Assembly: GCF_003664585.1 (NCBI RefSeq)
Contig: NZ_RCHI01000009.1
Location: forward strand, 16,460 to 80,459
DNA length: 64,000 bases
Reading direction: 5' to 3'
Source of the DNA: Paenirhodobacter hankyongi
GTDB lineage: Bacteria; Pseudomonadota; Alphaproteobacteria; Rhodobacterales; Rhodobacteraceae
The notes under the pieces were generated by a model, which saw only the letters and a list, made by a program, of their open reading frames with translations, was not told where the DNA came from and searched no databases. Every line of letters starts with the position of its first letter. Within the stretch, counting starts at the first letter, position 1. Shown here in pieces: positions 26,621 to 35,676 of this stretch. Both the position numbers and the translations under genes were made by a program.

Positions 26621-28867
26621 TCACTTCAGCCGCAGGGAGTTCAGCGACACCGTAATCGAGGACAGCGACATCGCCAAGGCCGCAGCAAGGGGGGTCGCCA
26701 GACCGACGAGCGCGATCGGCACCGCGACAACGTTGTAAAGCGCGGAAAGCGCGAAGTTCTGCTTGATCCGCCGCCGCGCCTGCACCGAGATCCGCACGGC
26801 ATCGGCCACCGGCGCCAGATCCTGGCCGAGCAGCACGATATCCGAGGCGGTGCGCGCCGCATCGAGCGCCGAGGCGGGCGAGATCGAGACATGCGCCGAA
26901 GCAAGCGCCGCGGTGTCGTTCAGCCCGTCGCCCACCATCAGCACCCGCGCGCCCTGGCCGGTCATCTCGGCGACGAGCGCCGCCTTTTCCTCGGGCCGGG
27001 CCCCCGAGCGCCATTCGGCAATGCCAAGCCGGCGGGCCAGCGCGGCGACCGCGCCCTCGACATCGCCCGAAACCAGCAGCACGCGTTTCTTCTGCGCCAG
27101 AAGCGCCGACACCGCCGCCTCGGCGCCCGGGCGCAGGCTGTCGGCAAAGCGCAGCGTGACGGGCGCCTCGGTGCCGATGCGCAGATGGGTCGCGGTCACG
27201 CTGCCCGCCTCGGCCCCGACCCAGTCGGCCCGGCCAAGGCGCAGGATCGCACCGTCAAGCCGCCCCTCGACGCCATAGCCCGGCACCTCGCGCAGATCGT
27301 CGAGCACGGCGGGCACGATGCCGCGCGCCTGCGCGGCCGCGGCCAGCGCCGTCGCCAGCGGATGCGACGAGGCCCCGCCAAGCGCCGCGGCAATGGCGAA
27401 TTGCGCGGGCGTCAGGTCGAAGAGGTTCTCGGGCGCCGGCGCGCCCATGGTCAGCGTGCCGGTCTTGTCGAAGACGACGGTGTCGACCTCGGCCAGCCGC
27501 TCGAGCGCGGTGCCATCCTTGATCAGCAGCCCCTTGCGGAAGAGCTTGCCCGAGGCCGTGGTGACCACCGCCGGCACCGCAAGGCCAAGCGCGCAGGGGC
27601 AGGTGATGATGAGCACCGCCGCGGCGATGTTGATCGCGTGGCGCACGTCGCCACCGGTGATCCACAGCCAGGTCAGGAAGGACGAGAAGGCGAGCGTGTG
27701 CACCAGCGGCGAATAGGCGCGCGCGGCACGCTCGGCCAGCGAGGTGTATTTCGTCTTCGCCGATTCCGCCGTGGCGACCAGATCGGCCATACGGTGCAGC
27801 GAGCTGTCCTTGCCCGCCGCGGTGACGCGCAGGGTGAGCGGGCCGGTCAGGTTCACCTCGCCCGCCGAGAGCGTCACGCCGGGCCCGGCATAGACCGGCA
27901 ACGACTCGCCGGTCAGAAGCGAGCGGTCGGTCTCGGACGTGCCCTCGGTCACCGTGCCATCGGCCGGGATCCGGCCGCCCGGCCGCACCCGGATGATGTC
28001 GCCCGGCACAAGCTCGCCCACCGGCACCACGACCTCGGCGCCCTCGCGCAGCACCGTCGCGCGCGGCACCTCGAGCGCGGCAAGCTCCTCGGCCGCGGAG
28101 CGCGCCACGGCGCGGGTGCGGTAATCGAGATAGCGCCCGACGAGCAGGAAGAAGGACAGCATCACCGCCGCATCGAAATAGGCCTGATGGCCGTGATGCG
28201 CGGTTTCGTAAAGTGAGATCGACGAGGCCAGGATCAGCGCCAGCGAGATCGGCACGTCCATGTTGACGCGCCCGCGCCGCAGCCCGGCCCAGGCCGAGGC
28301 GAAGAAGGGCTGCCCGGCGAAGACCACCGTCGGCAGCGCGATCGCCGCCGAGATCCAGTGGAACATGTCGCGCGTGGCGTCCTCGGCCCCCGACCAGACC
28401 GAGATCGAGAGCAGCATGATGTTCATCATCGCGAAGCCCGAGACGCCGATGCGCATCAGCAGGTCGCGGCCGCGCTTGTCGGTCTCGGTCGCCGACAGCA
28501 GGCCCGGGTCAAGCTCGTAGGCCTCATAGCCGATGCCGTCGAGCGCGGCGACGAGCGGGGCCGCCTCCACCCCGGGCTCGGCGTCGATCGAGACGCGCTT
28601 CAGCGTCAGGTTCACCCGCGCCGAGCGCACGCCGGGCTGGCGCGACAGTTCGCGTTCGACATCGGTGATGCAGACCGCGCAATGCGCCGTCGGCAGGGAC
28701 AGCATGATCCGCGCGCCGCGGATGTCACCCGACCTTGCCAGCGCCTCGGCCGAGGGGGCCGCAAGGCAGGCCGGGCAGGCCGAGGCGGAAACGTGCTCCG
28801 CCTCCCCCGCCGGCAGGGCGGAAGAGGCGGCGGGGGTCAGACCGTTCGCGGCAGGGGCTACCGTCAT
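26621..28867 (-). CDS. ccoI: CcoI, copper-transporting P1B ATPase for cbb3 oxidase assembly
   Basis: This 748-residue pump is required to place copper in the CcoN active site. The N-terminus has a short cysteine pair (CPACLAAP) and one heavy-metal domain in which the usual CxxC is HCAVC. The TGES, CPC (ITCPCALGLAVP), DKTGTLT, SHPLA and GDGLNDTAAL motifs follow. This CcoI/FixI type is a slow exporter used for assembly; copA at 510-2942 is the detoxification type. The gene is four bases downstream of ccoH and upstream of ccoS, the usual order. Confidence 0.95.
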   Translation of the reverse strand: MTVAPAANGLTPAASSALPAGEAEHVSASACPACLAAPSAEALARSGDIRGARIMLSLPTAHCAVCITDVERELSRQPGVRSARVNLTLKRVSIDAEPGVEAAPLVAALDGIGYEAYELDPGLLSATETDKRGRDLLMRIGVSGFAMMNIMLLSISVWSGAEDATRDMFHWISAAIALPTVVFAGQPFFASAWAGLRRGRVNMDVPISLALILASSISLYETAHHGHQAYFDAAVMLSFFLLVGRYLDYRTRAVARSAAEELAALEVPRATVLREGAEVVVPVGELVPGDIIRVRPGGRIPADGTVTEGTSETDRSLLTGESLPVYAGPGVTLSAGEVNLTGPLTLRVTAAGKDSSLHRMADLVATAESAKTKYTSLAERAARAYSPLVHTLAFSSFLTWLWITGGDVRHAINIAAAVLIITCPCALGLAVPAVVTTASGKLFRKGLLIKDGTALERLAEVDTVVFDKTGTLTMGAPAPENLFDLTPAQFAIAAALGGASSHPLATALAAAAQARGIVPAVLDDLREVPGYGVEGRLDGAILRLGRADWVGAEAGSVTATHLRIGTEAPVTLRFADSLRPGAEAAVSALLAQKKRVLLVSGDVEGAVAALARRLGIAEWRSGARPEEKAALVAEMTGQGARVLMVGDGLNDTAALASAHVSISPASALDAARTASDIVLLGQDLAPVADAVRISVQARRRIKQNFALSALYNVVAVPIALVGLATPLAAALAMSLSSITVSLNSLRLK

Positions 28868-28871
28868 CGGC

Positions 28872-29327
28872 TTACTTGTCCACGAACAGGTCGATGCGCT
28901 GACGGAACTTGGTGCCGTCGTGGGCGACCGCGTCGAGGTGGATCAGCCAGGCGCCCGGCGCGAGCTGCACCGGCGCCGAGAAGATCCCGCCCGAGAACGA
29001 GAACTCGGGCTCGACGTCTTCGCTGGCCATGGTGGTGCGGCCGACGAGCGCGTGCAGGGTGGCCACCCGCGCGGGCAGCCCCCCCTTGTCGCGGATCACC
29101 AGCGAGAGGACGCCGCGGTCATAGGTCGGCTCGACCACCCAGCCGAGCTTTTCCTGCGCGGCACGGTCGGCGTCGAAGGTCTGCGACGCGACATAGGAGT
29201 TCGACACCTCGAGGCCGGGGAAGGTCTTCACCGCCTTCACCGCCATGGTGACGTTGACGGCGATGACGATGCCGAAGAAGGCGAGCGCGATCAGCAGGAC
29301 CTTCCGGCCGGTCAGGGGTTTTCCCAT
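28872..29327 (-). CDS. ccoH: CcoH (FixH), cbb3 oxidase assembly factor
   Basis: The 151-residue protein has a short cytosolic N-terminus, one membrane helix (about 9-29) and a periplasmic domain. The motif NSYVASQTFD and the ending HLDAVAHDGTKFRQRIDLFV match the FixH family. CcoH is essential for stable assembly of the cbb3 complex and stays associated with it. The ATG at 29327 has GAGGAG six bases upstream. The start 27 bases further upstream lies in the end of ccoG and is rejected. The gap to ccoG is ten bases and to ccoI four, consistent with one message. Confidence 0.92.
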   Translation of the reverse strand: MGKPLTGRKVLLIALAFFGIVIAVNVTMAVKAVKTFPGLEVSNSYVASQTFDADRAAQEKLGWVVEPTYDRGVLSLVIRDKGGLPARVATLHALVGRTTMASEDVEPEFSFSGGIFSAPVQLAPGAWLIHLDAVAHDGTKFRQRIDLFVDK

Positions 29328-29337
29328 TCTGTGCTCC

Positions 29338-30780
29338 TCAGTGGTGCTGTTCACGGCCGTTGAACACCGCTTCGGCCGCGGCGCGGTCGGTGCCCTTCAC
29401 GTCTTCGACCCAGATCCTGATCTCGGACCGGTCCTCGCGCGCCATCTTCGACCCGGCCGGCGCTTCGATGTAGAGCCGCTGGGTATAAAGCTGGTCGGCG
29501 GGTGCGGTGACGGTATCACCCGGCTGCCCCTCGAGCGAGAGCTTCAGCGGCGCGTGGTCTTCACGATCCTCTGAAGTGACGAAGATCCGGTAGGTCGTGT
29601 CTTCGCCATGCTTGTTGCGCAGACGCAGCGTGTAGATGTTGCGGATCGAGCCGTCGCCCTGCACGACGTAGAGCGGGTCGCGGTTCGGGGTAACGTTGAA
29701 GTCGATCGGCGAGCGCATGAAGAGCGCGACGATCAGCCCGATGCCGATGCCGGCCCAGAGGGTGAAATAGAGGATCGTGCGCGGCCGGAAGATGTGCTTC
29801 CAGACATTCGTCGGATGCTCGCCGGCGCGTTCCTTCGCCTCGTCCTTCAGCGCGATGTAGCCGATCAGCCCGTGCGGCTTGCCGACCTTGTCCATCATCT
29901 CGTTGCAGGCGTCGATGCACAGCCCGCAGGTGATGCACTCGAGCTGCTGGCCGTTGCGGATGTCGATGCCCATCGGACAGACGTTGAAACAGGCCTGACA
30001 GTCGATGCAGTCGCCGTTGCCGGCAACGCCCGGCTTGCCGCGCGGCTCGCCGCGCCATTCGCGATAGGCGATGGTGATCGTGTCCTCGTCCATCATCGCG
30101 GCCTGGATGCGCGGCCAGGGGCAGGCATAGATGCAGATCTGCTCGCGCGCGAAGCCGCCGAAGGCGAAGGTGGTCGCGGTGGCGACGGCGATCGTGGTGT
30201 AGGCCACGGCCGAGGCCGAGCCGTGCAGCAGGTCATGCAGCAGCGTCGGCGCGTCGGTGAAGTAGAAGACCCAGGCGCCGCCGGTGGCAACGCCGATCAG
30301 GAGCCACAGCGTCCATTTCGTCATCCGCTTGCGGATCTTTTCGAAGTTCCACTTCTGCCGCAGCAGGCGGATGCGGGCGTTGCGGTCGCCCTCGACGATG
30401 CGCTCGACGAGGATGAAGAGGTCGGTCCAGACCGTCTGCGGGCAGGCATAGCCGCACCACACGCGCCCCATCGCCGAGGTGAAGAGGAAGAGCCCGAGCC
30501 CCGCCATGATGAGAAGACCCGCGACGAAATAGAACTCGTGCGGCCAGATCTCGATCATGAAGAAGAAGAAGCGCCGGTTCGCCAGGTCGACGAGCACCGC
30601 CTGGTCGGGCAGCGCCGGACCGCGATCCCAGCGGATCCACGGGGTGATGTAGTAGATGCCCAGCATCAGGGTCATCAGCACCCATTTCAGGGTGCGGAAA
30701 TGACCCTTCACACGGCGCGGGAAGACGGGTTCGCGCGCGGCGTAAAGCGGGCCGGATTCACTCGGTTCGGTGGAGCTCAC
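29338..30780 (-). CDS. ccoG: CcoG (RdxA/FixG), membrane iron-sulphur protein
   Basis: The 480-residue protein has about five membrane segments. It has a CGYACPQTVW motif near 110 and two ferredoxin-like clusters in CIDCQACFNVCPMG and CITCGLCIDACNEM. The last 120 residues form an immunoglobulin-like periplasmic domain. CcoG reduces Cu(II) to Cu(I) for insertion into cbb3 oxidase. It is first in ccoGHIS. An FNR box stands about 67-80 bases before its start, so the maturation operon can be induced at low oxygen independently of ccoNOQP. Confidence 0.96.
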   Translation of the reverse strand: MSSTEPSESGPLYAAREPVFPRRVKGHFRTLKWVLMTLMLGIYYITPWIRWDRGPALPDQAVLVDLANRRFFFFMIEIWPHEFYFVAGLLIMAGLGLFLFTSAMGRVWCGYACPQTVWTDLFILVERIVEGDRNARIRLLRQKWNFEKIRKRMTKWTLWLLIGVATGGAWVFYFTDAPTLLHDLLHGSASAVAYTTIAVATATTFAFGGFAREQICIYACPWPRIQAAMMDEDTITIAYREWRGEPRGKPGVAGNGDCIDCQACFNVCPMGIDIRNGQQLECITCGLCIDACNEMMDKVGKPHGLIGYIALKDEAKERAGEHPTNVWKHIFRPRTILYFTLWAGIGIGLIVALFMRSPIDFNVTPNRDPLYVVQGDGSIRNIYTLRLRNKHGEDTTYRIFVTSEDREDHAPLKLSLEGQPGDTVTAPADQLYTQRLYIEAPAGSKMAREDRSEIRIWVEDVKGTDRAAAEAVFNGREQHH

Positions 30781-30846
30781 AGGTCTCTCTCCGTTGTCTG
30801 ATCTCTCAATTCCGGTCCCTTCTGCTATGGCAGGACCGGAAAGGCT

Positions 30847-30860
30847 TTGACATGCGTCAA
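30847..30860 (-). promoter_or_regulatory. FNR/FnrL box upstream of ccoG
   Basis: TTGACATGCGTCAA is a perfect inverted repeat with the 4-base spacer expected of FNR-type sites (TTGAT-N4-ATCAA consensus). Its centre is 74 bases upstream of the ccoG start. It most likely activates ccoGHIS at low oxygen through FnrL, which is encoded in the same window. Confidence 0.85.
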
Positions 30861-30900
30861 AATTGCAGATTTCTGATACAGGATAAGCCGGCCCGGGAAA

Positions 30901-30930
30901 AGGAAACCCCGCACGCGCAGGCGGCGGGGC
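30901..30930 (-). terminator. Terminator downstream of ccoP
   Basis: On the minus strand CCCCGC, an 11-base loop and GCGGGG are followed by TTTCCTTTTCC. It would end the ccoNOQP message before it enters the ccoG control region. Confidence 0.55.
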
Positions 30931-30955
30931 GATTGCATCGTCCGGCAGGAAAGAA

Positions 30956-31000
30956 CACCGGCGCCCCCAGGAAACGCGCGAACAGGACGGGGCGCCGGTG
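30956..31000 (-). terminator. First hairpin downstream of ccoP
   Basis: CACCGGCGCCCC (30956-30967) and GGGGCGCCGGTG (30989-31000) form a perfect 12-bp stem with a 21-base loop. On the minus strand it is followed by TTCTTTCC. With the hairpin at 30901-30930 it makes a double terminator, although the large loop is unusual. Confidence 0.5.
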
Positions 31001-31048
31001 CCACCCGGGGGGCTTCGGATCGCTCCGCAGTCCCCCGAATTTCTTGTG

Positions 31049-31942
31049 TTACTGACCGCCGCCCAGCGAGTGGACGTAGGCCGCGACCGAACGGATCTGC
31101 GCTTCGCTCAGACGCGCGGTGCCGCCTTCGGGGGCATAGCTCCACGAGGGCATGACGCCCGCGCGGCCGAATTCGACGGTCTTCGTGATGGTGGCCTGAT
31201 CGCCGCCATAGAGCCAGATCGCGTCGGTCAGGTTCGGAGCGCCCATTTCCTGCATGCCCTTGGCGTCTTCGCCGTGGCAGGCGGTGCAGTTGTTGGCGAA
31301 GACCTCCGCGCCGGCCGTGGCCTTGGCGGCATCGGCCTGCTGGCCCGAGATCTGCAGCACGTATTGCACGACGTCGTCGATCTGGGTCTGGTCGAGCAGA
31401 CCGTCGGTCAGGTGCGCCGGCATCGCCGCGGCCGGGTTGGTGTCCGGATCCAGCGGGTCACGGATGCCATGCTGCACGTCGGTGTAGATCTGTTCGATCG
31501 TGCCGCCATGCAGCCAGTCGCTGTCGAGCAGGTTCGGGAAGCCCGGGTTGCCGCCCGCGCCCGCGCCGTGGCACTGCGCACACCAGGTGCGGAACACCGC
31601 GCCGCCGGCGTTGCGGGTGAAGTCGACCAGTTCCGGATCGTTGGCGATCTGGTTCAGGTCGGTCGCCACCAGCTTTTCCTCGATCGGCTTGTTGGCGTCG
31701 GCATACTTCTGGATGTCGGCCGCGACATCGGCGCGGGTCGAGCTGTGCAGAAGGCCCGGCGTCGCCCCCGAGGCGAAGATCGGCCAGGCCGGCATCGCGA
31801 TCGAGTAGGCCACGCCCCAGACGATGCAGGCGTAGAAGGTCCACAGCCACCAGCGCGGCAGCGGGTTGTTATATTCGGAAATGCCGTCCCACGAATGGCC
31901 CGTGGTCTCGACTTGCTTCTTGGTGGTCGGTTTTTTGCTCAT
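31049..31942 (-). CDS. ccoP: CcoP, di-haem cytochrome c subunit of cbb3 oxidase
   Basis: The 297-residue subunit has a cytosolic N-terminus, one membrane helix (about 35-55, [19 protein letters not shown]) and two periplasmic cytochrome c domains with CAQCH and CTACH. Methionines in AAMPAHL and GVMPSW are probable axial ligands. It carries electrons from soluble or membrane cytochrome c to CcoO and CcoN. The ATG at 31942 was chosen because AAGGAGG is seven bases before it. A GTG six bases upstream is too close to that site. It is the last gene of ccoNOQP, with ccoQ 12 bases upstream. Confidence 0.97.
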   Translation of the reverse strand: MSKKPTTKKQVETTGHSWDGISEYNNPLPRWWLWTFYACIVWGVAYSIAMPAWPIFASGATPGLLHSSTRADVAADIQKYADANKPIEEKLVATDLNQIANDPELVDFTRNAGGAVFRTWCAQCHGAGAGGNPGFPNLLDSDWLHGGTIEQIYTDVQHGIRDPLDPDTNPAAAMPAHLTDGLLDQTQIDDVVQYVLQISGQQADAAKATAGAEVFANNCTACHGEDAKGMQEMGAPNLTDAIWLYGGDQATITKTVEFGRAGVMPSWSYAPEGGTARLSEAQIRSVAAYVHSLGGGQ

Positions 31943-31954
31943 GTCCACGCCTCC

Positions 31955-32170
31955 TTACAACGTGGCGCCGTCGTCCTTGCAGCAGCCGTCCTTGCAGCCG
32001 CCGCCAGAACAGGCGGGTTTGTCATCATGCCGGAAGGGGATGCTTGCCGTATCGTCATGGACCCGGCGCGAGCCAGGGCGCAGCGCGAAGACGACGGCTC
32101 CCACGAAGACAAGGAGCATCGCCAGCGCAGCCCAGCTGTCGGCGAATTCACGGAAGATATGGTAGTCCAT
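31955..32170 (-). CDS. ccoQ: CcoQ, small cbb3 oxidase subunit with a cysteine-rich tail
   Basis: The 71-residue protein has a single membrane helix (about 13-30) followed by RPGSRRVHDD and IPFRHDD, both typical of Rhodobacter CcoQ. CcoQ helps keep CcoP in the complex. In Rhodobacter sphaeroides it has also been proposed to take part in the signal from the oxidase to the PrrBA system. The C-terminus here is CSGGGCKDGCCKDDGATL, with four cysteines (54, 59, 63, 64). From memory, CcoQ tails are acidic and cysteine-free, so this looks unusual. Being cytosolic, the cysteines could bind metal or respond to redox state; that is inference. The gene lies 11 bases after ccoO. Confidence 0.93.
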   Translation of the reverse strand: MDYHIFREFADSWAALAMLLVFVGAVVFALRPGSRRVHDDTASIPFRHDDKPACSGGGCKDGCCKDDGATL

Positions 32171-32181
32171 CCCCTGCCCCC

Positions 32182-32910
32182 TCAGCGACTTGCCACGGGT
32201 TCGAAGGTCGAGAAGTCGACCATCGTGCCGAGAACCTGCAGATAGGCGATCAGCGCATCCATCTCCGAAATGCCGGGCTGGCCATCGAAGTTGCGGATGT
32301 TGACCTTTGCGCCGTACCGCGCGGTCAGGCCGTCGGTCTCGCCGTCAGGATTGACCTGCGCGGCGAAGTCGGCCTTCGCGTTGGCGATCATCTCGGAGGT
32401 GTAGGGCACGCCCACGAGCTGATCGGTCTTGAGACGGTCCTCGATATAGGTGGGTTCGATCATGCGGTGCTTGAGGAACCCGTATTTCGGCATCACCGAT
32501 TCCGGCACGACCGATTGCGGGTTCGTCAGGTGGTCCACATGCCACGCATCCGAGTAGCGGTTGCCGACGCGGGCGAGGTCGGGCCCCGTCCGCTTCGAGC
32601 CCCACTGGAACGGGTGGTCATACATCGACTCGGCGGCGAGCGAGTAGTGACCGTAACGTTCCACCTCGTCGCGCATCGGACGGATCATCTGCGAGTGGCA
32701 GACATAGCAGCCCTCCCGCACGTAGATGTCGCGGCCCGTCAGCTCGAGCGGGGTGTAGGGACGCACGCCTTCCACCTTCTCGATGGTGTTCTCGAGATAG
32801 AACAGGGGCGCGATCTCCACGATGCCGCCGATGGTGACAACGAGGAAGGAGAAGATCAGCAGCAGCGTGGCGTTCTTTTCGATGACGCCATGTTTGTCCA
32901 GAAGTGCCAT
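32182..32910 (-). CDS. ccoO: CcoO, mono-haem cytochrome c subunit of cbb3 oxidase
   Basis: The 242-residue subunit has one N-terminal membrane anchor (about 14-38) and a cytochrome c domain with CYVCHS (haem attachment). [10 protein letters not shown] supplies a probable axial methionine. [19 protein letters not shown] is a family signature. It accepts electrons from CcoP and passes them to haem b of CcoN, on the periplasmic side. It follows ccoN by 12 bases and precedes ccoQ by 11, in the invariant order N-O-Q-P. Confidence 0.97.
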   Translation of the reverse strand: MALLDKHGVIEKNATLLLIFSFLVVTIGGIVEIAPLFYLENTIEKVEGVRPYTPLELTGRDIYVREGCYVCHSQMIRPMRDEVERYGHYSLAAESMYDHPFQWGSKRTGPDLARVGNRYSDAWHVDHLTNPQSVVPESVMPKYGFLKHRMIEPTYIEDRLKTDQLVGVPYTSEMIANAKADFAAQVNPDGETDGLTARYGAKVNIRNFDGQPGISEMDALIAYLQVLGTMVDFSTFEPVASR

Positions 32911-32922
32911 CTGCGGATCTCC

Positions 32923-34524
32923 TTATTCGGCCGGAACTGCGGCAACCGAGGCGGCGGCAGCGCGCGGCTGCTTGGCGACGGTGGCCCACAGGTTGTAGGC
33001 CATGATGCAGGCGCCGGTGAGATACATCACACCACCCAGACCACGCACCACATACATCGGATGCTTCGCGGCGACGGTGTCGGCGAAGGCGTTCACGAGG
33101 AAGCCCTGGCTGTCGACTTCACGCCACATCAGCCCTTCCATGATCCCGGTCACCCACATCGACGCGGCGTAGAGCACGATGCCGATGGTGGCGAGCCAGA
33201 AGTGCCAGCTCACGAGCTTGGCCGAGTAGAGCCGTTCACGCGACCACAGTTTCGGCACCAGGAAGTAGAGCGCGCCGAAGGTGATCATGCCGTTCCAGCC
33301 GAGCGCGCCCGAGTGCACGTGACCGATCGTCCAGTCGGTGTAGTGCGACAGCGAGTTCACCGCCTTGATCGACATCATCGGGCCTTCGAAGGTCGACATG
33401 CCGTAGAAGCCGACCGAGACCACCATCATCCGGATGACCGGGTCCGTGCGCAGCTTGTCCCAAGCGCCCGAGAGCGTCATCAGGCCGTTGATCATGCCAC
33501 CCCACGAGGGCATCCACAGGATCACCGACATCACCATGCCGAGGGTCGAGGCCCAGTCCGGCAGAGCGGTGTAGTGCAGGTGGTGCGGACCGGCCCAGAT
33601 GTAGAGGAAGATCAGCGCCCAGAAGTGCACGATCGACAGCTTGTAGGAGTAGACCGGACGTTCGGCCTGCTTCGGCACGAAGTAGTACATCATGCCCAGG
33701 AAGCCCGCGGTCAGGAAGAAGCCCACCGCGTTGTGGCCGTACCACCACTGCGTCATCGCGTTCTGCACGCCCGAGAACACCTGCACCGACTTCGAACCGA
33801 AGATCGACACCGGGATCGCGAGGTTGTTCACCACGTGCAGCATCGCGATGGTCACGATGAAGGACAGGTAGAACCAGTTCGCCACGTAGATGTGGGGTTC
33901 CTTGCGCTTGAAGATGGTGCCGAGGAAGGTGAGCAGATAGGCGACCCAGACGATCGTGATCAGCCAGTCGATGTGCCATTCCATCTCGGCGTATTCCTGC
34001 GACTGGGTCGCGCCGAGGATGTAGCCCGAGGCTGCGGTCACGATGATCAGCTGCCAGCCCCAGAACACGAACCAGCCAAGGCCGGTGCCGCCGAAGAGAC
34101 GCGCCGCCGAGGTGCGCTGCACCACGTAGAACGACGTGGCGATCAGCGCGTTGCCACCGAAGGCGAAGATCACCGCCGAGGTGTGCAGCGGCCGCAGCTT
34201 GCCGAAGTTCAGATAGCCCTGGGCCCACTCGAAGTTGAGCGCCGGGAAGGCGAGCTGGAAGGCGATGATGACGGCGACGAGGAAGCCCACGATTCCCCAG
34301 AACACCGTCGCGATCACGCCTGCGCGGATAACGCCGTCAAAATATTCGCTTTCGGAGGGTTTCGGCCCTCCCATGGTGCGCAGCACCCAGATGAACGCGA
34401 TCGCTGCTGCCAGCATGATCTCGATCGCGTTCACCATGTACGGAAGATCGCGCGCGTAGTTGGCCGCGATGGCGGCAAGTACCGCCACCAGACCAAGCGC
34501 GATCAGCTTGATGTAATCCCACAT
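32923..34524 (-). CDS. ccoN: CcoN, catalytic subunit of cbb3-type cytochrome oxidase
   Basis: The 533-residue protein has about twelve membrane segments. Conserved histidines are visible in [16 protein letters not shown] (low-spin haem), [16 protein letters not shown] and [14 protein letters not shown] (copper and active-site tyrosine region), and [14 protein letters not shown]. It reduces oxygen to water with high affinity and pumps protons. It is first of ccoNOQP. An FNR box is centred 112 bases upstream of its start. This is the main terminal oxidase visible in the window and, in this group, an oxygen and redox sensor for photosynthesis genes. Confidence 0.98.
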   Translation of the reverse strand: MWDYIKLIALGLVAVLAAIAANYARDLPYMVNAIEIMLAAAIAFIWVLRTMGGPKPSESEYFDGVIRAGVIATVFWGIVGFLVAVIIAFQLAFPALNFEWAQGYLNFGKLRPLHTSAVIFAFGGNALIATSFYVVQRTSAARLFGGTGLGWFVFWGWQLIIVTAASGYILGATQSQEYAEMEWHIDWLITIVWVAYLLTFLGTIFKRKEPHIYVANWFYLSFIVTIAMLHVVNNLAIPVSIFGSKSVQVFSGVQNAMTQWWYGHNAVGFFLTAGFLGMMYYFVPKQAERPVYSYKLSIVHFWALIFLYIWAGPHHLHYTALPDWASTLGMVMSVILWMPSWGGMINGLMTLSGAWDKLRTDPVIRMMVVSVGFYGMSTFEGPMMSIKAVNSLSHYTDWTIGHVHSGALGWNGMITFGALYFLVPKLWSRERLYSAKLVSWHFWLATIGIVLYAASMWVTGIMEGLMWREVDSQGFLVNAFADTVAAKHPMYVVRGLGGVMYLTGACIMAYNLWATVAKQPRAAAASVAAVPAE

Positions 34525-34629
34525 GTTGTGCGTCCCTTCGTCTTGTCTTCCCCCCGTTCCCAGAATCGGTCGTTCCGGGGCGGGGAGTTTCGACTATCGC
34601 TCTTGTGGTCTCAGGGTATGCCTGACGCA

Positions 34630-34643
34630 TTGATCTGTATCAA
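34630..34643 (-). promoter_or_regulatory. FNR/FnrL box for ccoNOQP
   Basis: TTGATCTGTATCAA matches the FNR consensus in all ten fixed positions. It lies in the divergent ccoN/usp gap and is centred 112 bases before ccoN. Its distance from the second box (34703-34716) is 73 bases, about seven helical turns. Confidence 0.9.
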
Positions 34644-34702
34644 ATCAATCACGAGGGGGTGAGCTCATTCGCCGCAGGATCGTCCCCGCAGGGCCACACC
34701 AC

Positions 34703-34716
34703 TTGATCGGGATCAA
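34703..34716 (+). promoter_or_regulatory. FNR/FnrL box for the universal stress gene
   Basis: TTGATCGGGATCAA matches the FNR consensus in all ten fixed positions and is centred about 68 bases before the usp start. That leaves room for a promoter in which the factor sits near -41. It could also influence ccoN. Confidence 0.88.
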
Positions 34717-34777
34717 GGTTTTGCCAACTTCCGCAGGCTAGGGTGCCGGCAGGAAACAGACGCGGAGGACAAAAACA

Positions 34778-35617
34778 ATGGCCTACAAGACCTTGTTGAC
34801 GATCGTGACGGATGTCGCGGCCGCCAAGGCACAGCTGGACACGGCGGTTGCCGTCGCTCGGCAGCAGGATGCGCATCTCGATGTCCTGTGCATGGGCGTC
34901 GACCGCACGCAGACGGGCTATTACTACGCAGGCGCCACCGCCTTCGTGCAGCAGGAGACCCTCGACCGGGCGCAGGAGGATGCGCGCGAGATCGAGGCCG
35001 CGGTGAAGACCCGTCTCGGCGCCGAGGACATCCGCTGGAGCGCGGAGGCCGTCGTCGTGCAGATCGGCGCCATCGCCACCGTGGCCGGGCTGCGCGCCCG
35101 CTTCGCCGATCTGGTGATCATGGGCCGCCCCTATGGCAAGGGCCGCGGTCAGGAGATCGAGGCGGCGGTCGAGGCGGCGCTCTTCGAGGGCCAGGTGCCG
35201 GTGATGATCGTTCCCGACGGCTATTCCGGCGCGGTCGGGGCGCGGCGCGTGGTCGTCGCCTGGAACCAGTCGAACGAGGCGATGAGCGCGATCCGCAAGG
35301 CCCTGCCCTTCCTGAAGGCGGCCGAGCTGGTCGACATCACCGTCATCGACCCGCCGCCGCATGGCCCGGAACGCTCGGACCCCGGTGGCCAGCTGAGCCA
35401 GATGCTCGCCCGCCACGGCGTCCACGCCGAGGTGTCGGTGCTGGCCAAGACCATGCCGCGGGTGTCGGACGTGCTGATCCGCCACGTGCGCGAGTGCGAG
35501 GCCGACATGATCGTGATGGGCGCCTATGGCCACTCGCGCTTCCGCGAGGCGATCCTCGGCGGCGCCACCCGGCACATGCTGGAGCTGGCCGAAGTGCCGG
35601 TGCTGATGGCGCATTGA
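34778..35617 (+). CDS. Tandem-domain universal stress protein
   Basis: The 279-residue protein contains two UspA-like domains (about 1-140 and 150-279). The second has the ATP-binding-type GAYGHSRFREAILGGATRHML and the core strand ADMIVMGAY; the first has only the related ADLVIMGRPYGKG. A Usp gene next to ccoNOQP is common in Rhodobacter relatives. A perfect FNR box upstream indicates induction at low oxygen. The exact role is not known; tandem Usps of this kind bind nucleotides and affect survival under stress. It ends in a strong terminator. Confidence 0.93.
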   Translation: MAYKTLLTIVTDVAAAKAQLDTAVAVARQQDAHLDVLCMGVDRTQTGYYYAGATAFVQQETLDRAQEDAREIEAAVKTRLGAEDIRWSAEAVVVQIGAIATVAGLRARFADLVIMGRPYGKGRGQEIEAAVEAALFEGQVPVMIVPDGYSGAVGARRVVVAWNQSNEAMSAIRKALPFLKAAELVDITVIDPPPHGPERSDPGGQLSQMLARHGVHAEVSVLAKTMPRVSDVLIRHVRECEADMIVMGAYGHSRFREAILGGATRHMLELAEVPVLMAH

Positions 35618-35638
35618 CGAAATCCACTCCGCGAACGG

Positions 35639-35665
35639 AAACGGCGCCCCTCGGGGCGCCGTTTT
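35639..35665. terminator. Bidirectional terminator between usp and ynfA
   Basis: AAACGGCGCCCC and GGGGCGCCGTTTT form a nearly perfect stem with a very short loop, flanked by A and T runs. It serves the usp gene and the convergent ynfA-like gene. Confidence 0.9.
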
Positions 35666-35676
35666 CACCTTCCGGG

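Noticed and set aside
26462..28216. Plus-strand frame opposite ccoS and ccoI (584 codons)
   Set aside because: Antisense to a P-type ATPase with intact motifs; no domain of its own.
32044..34662. Long antisense open frame opposite ccoQON (872 codons)
   Set aside because: His/Arg/Asp-rich product, no signal or domain, wholly opposite invariant oxidase genes; a G+C artefact.
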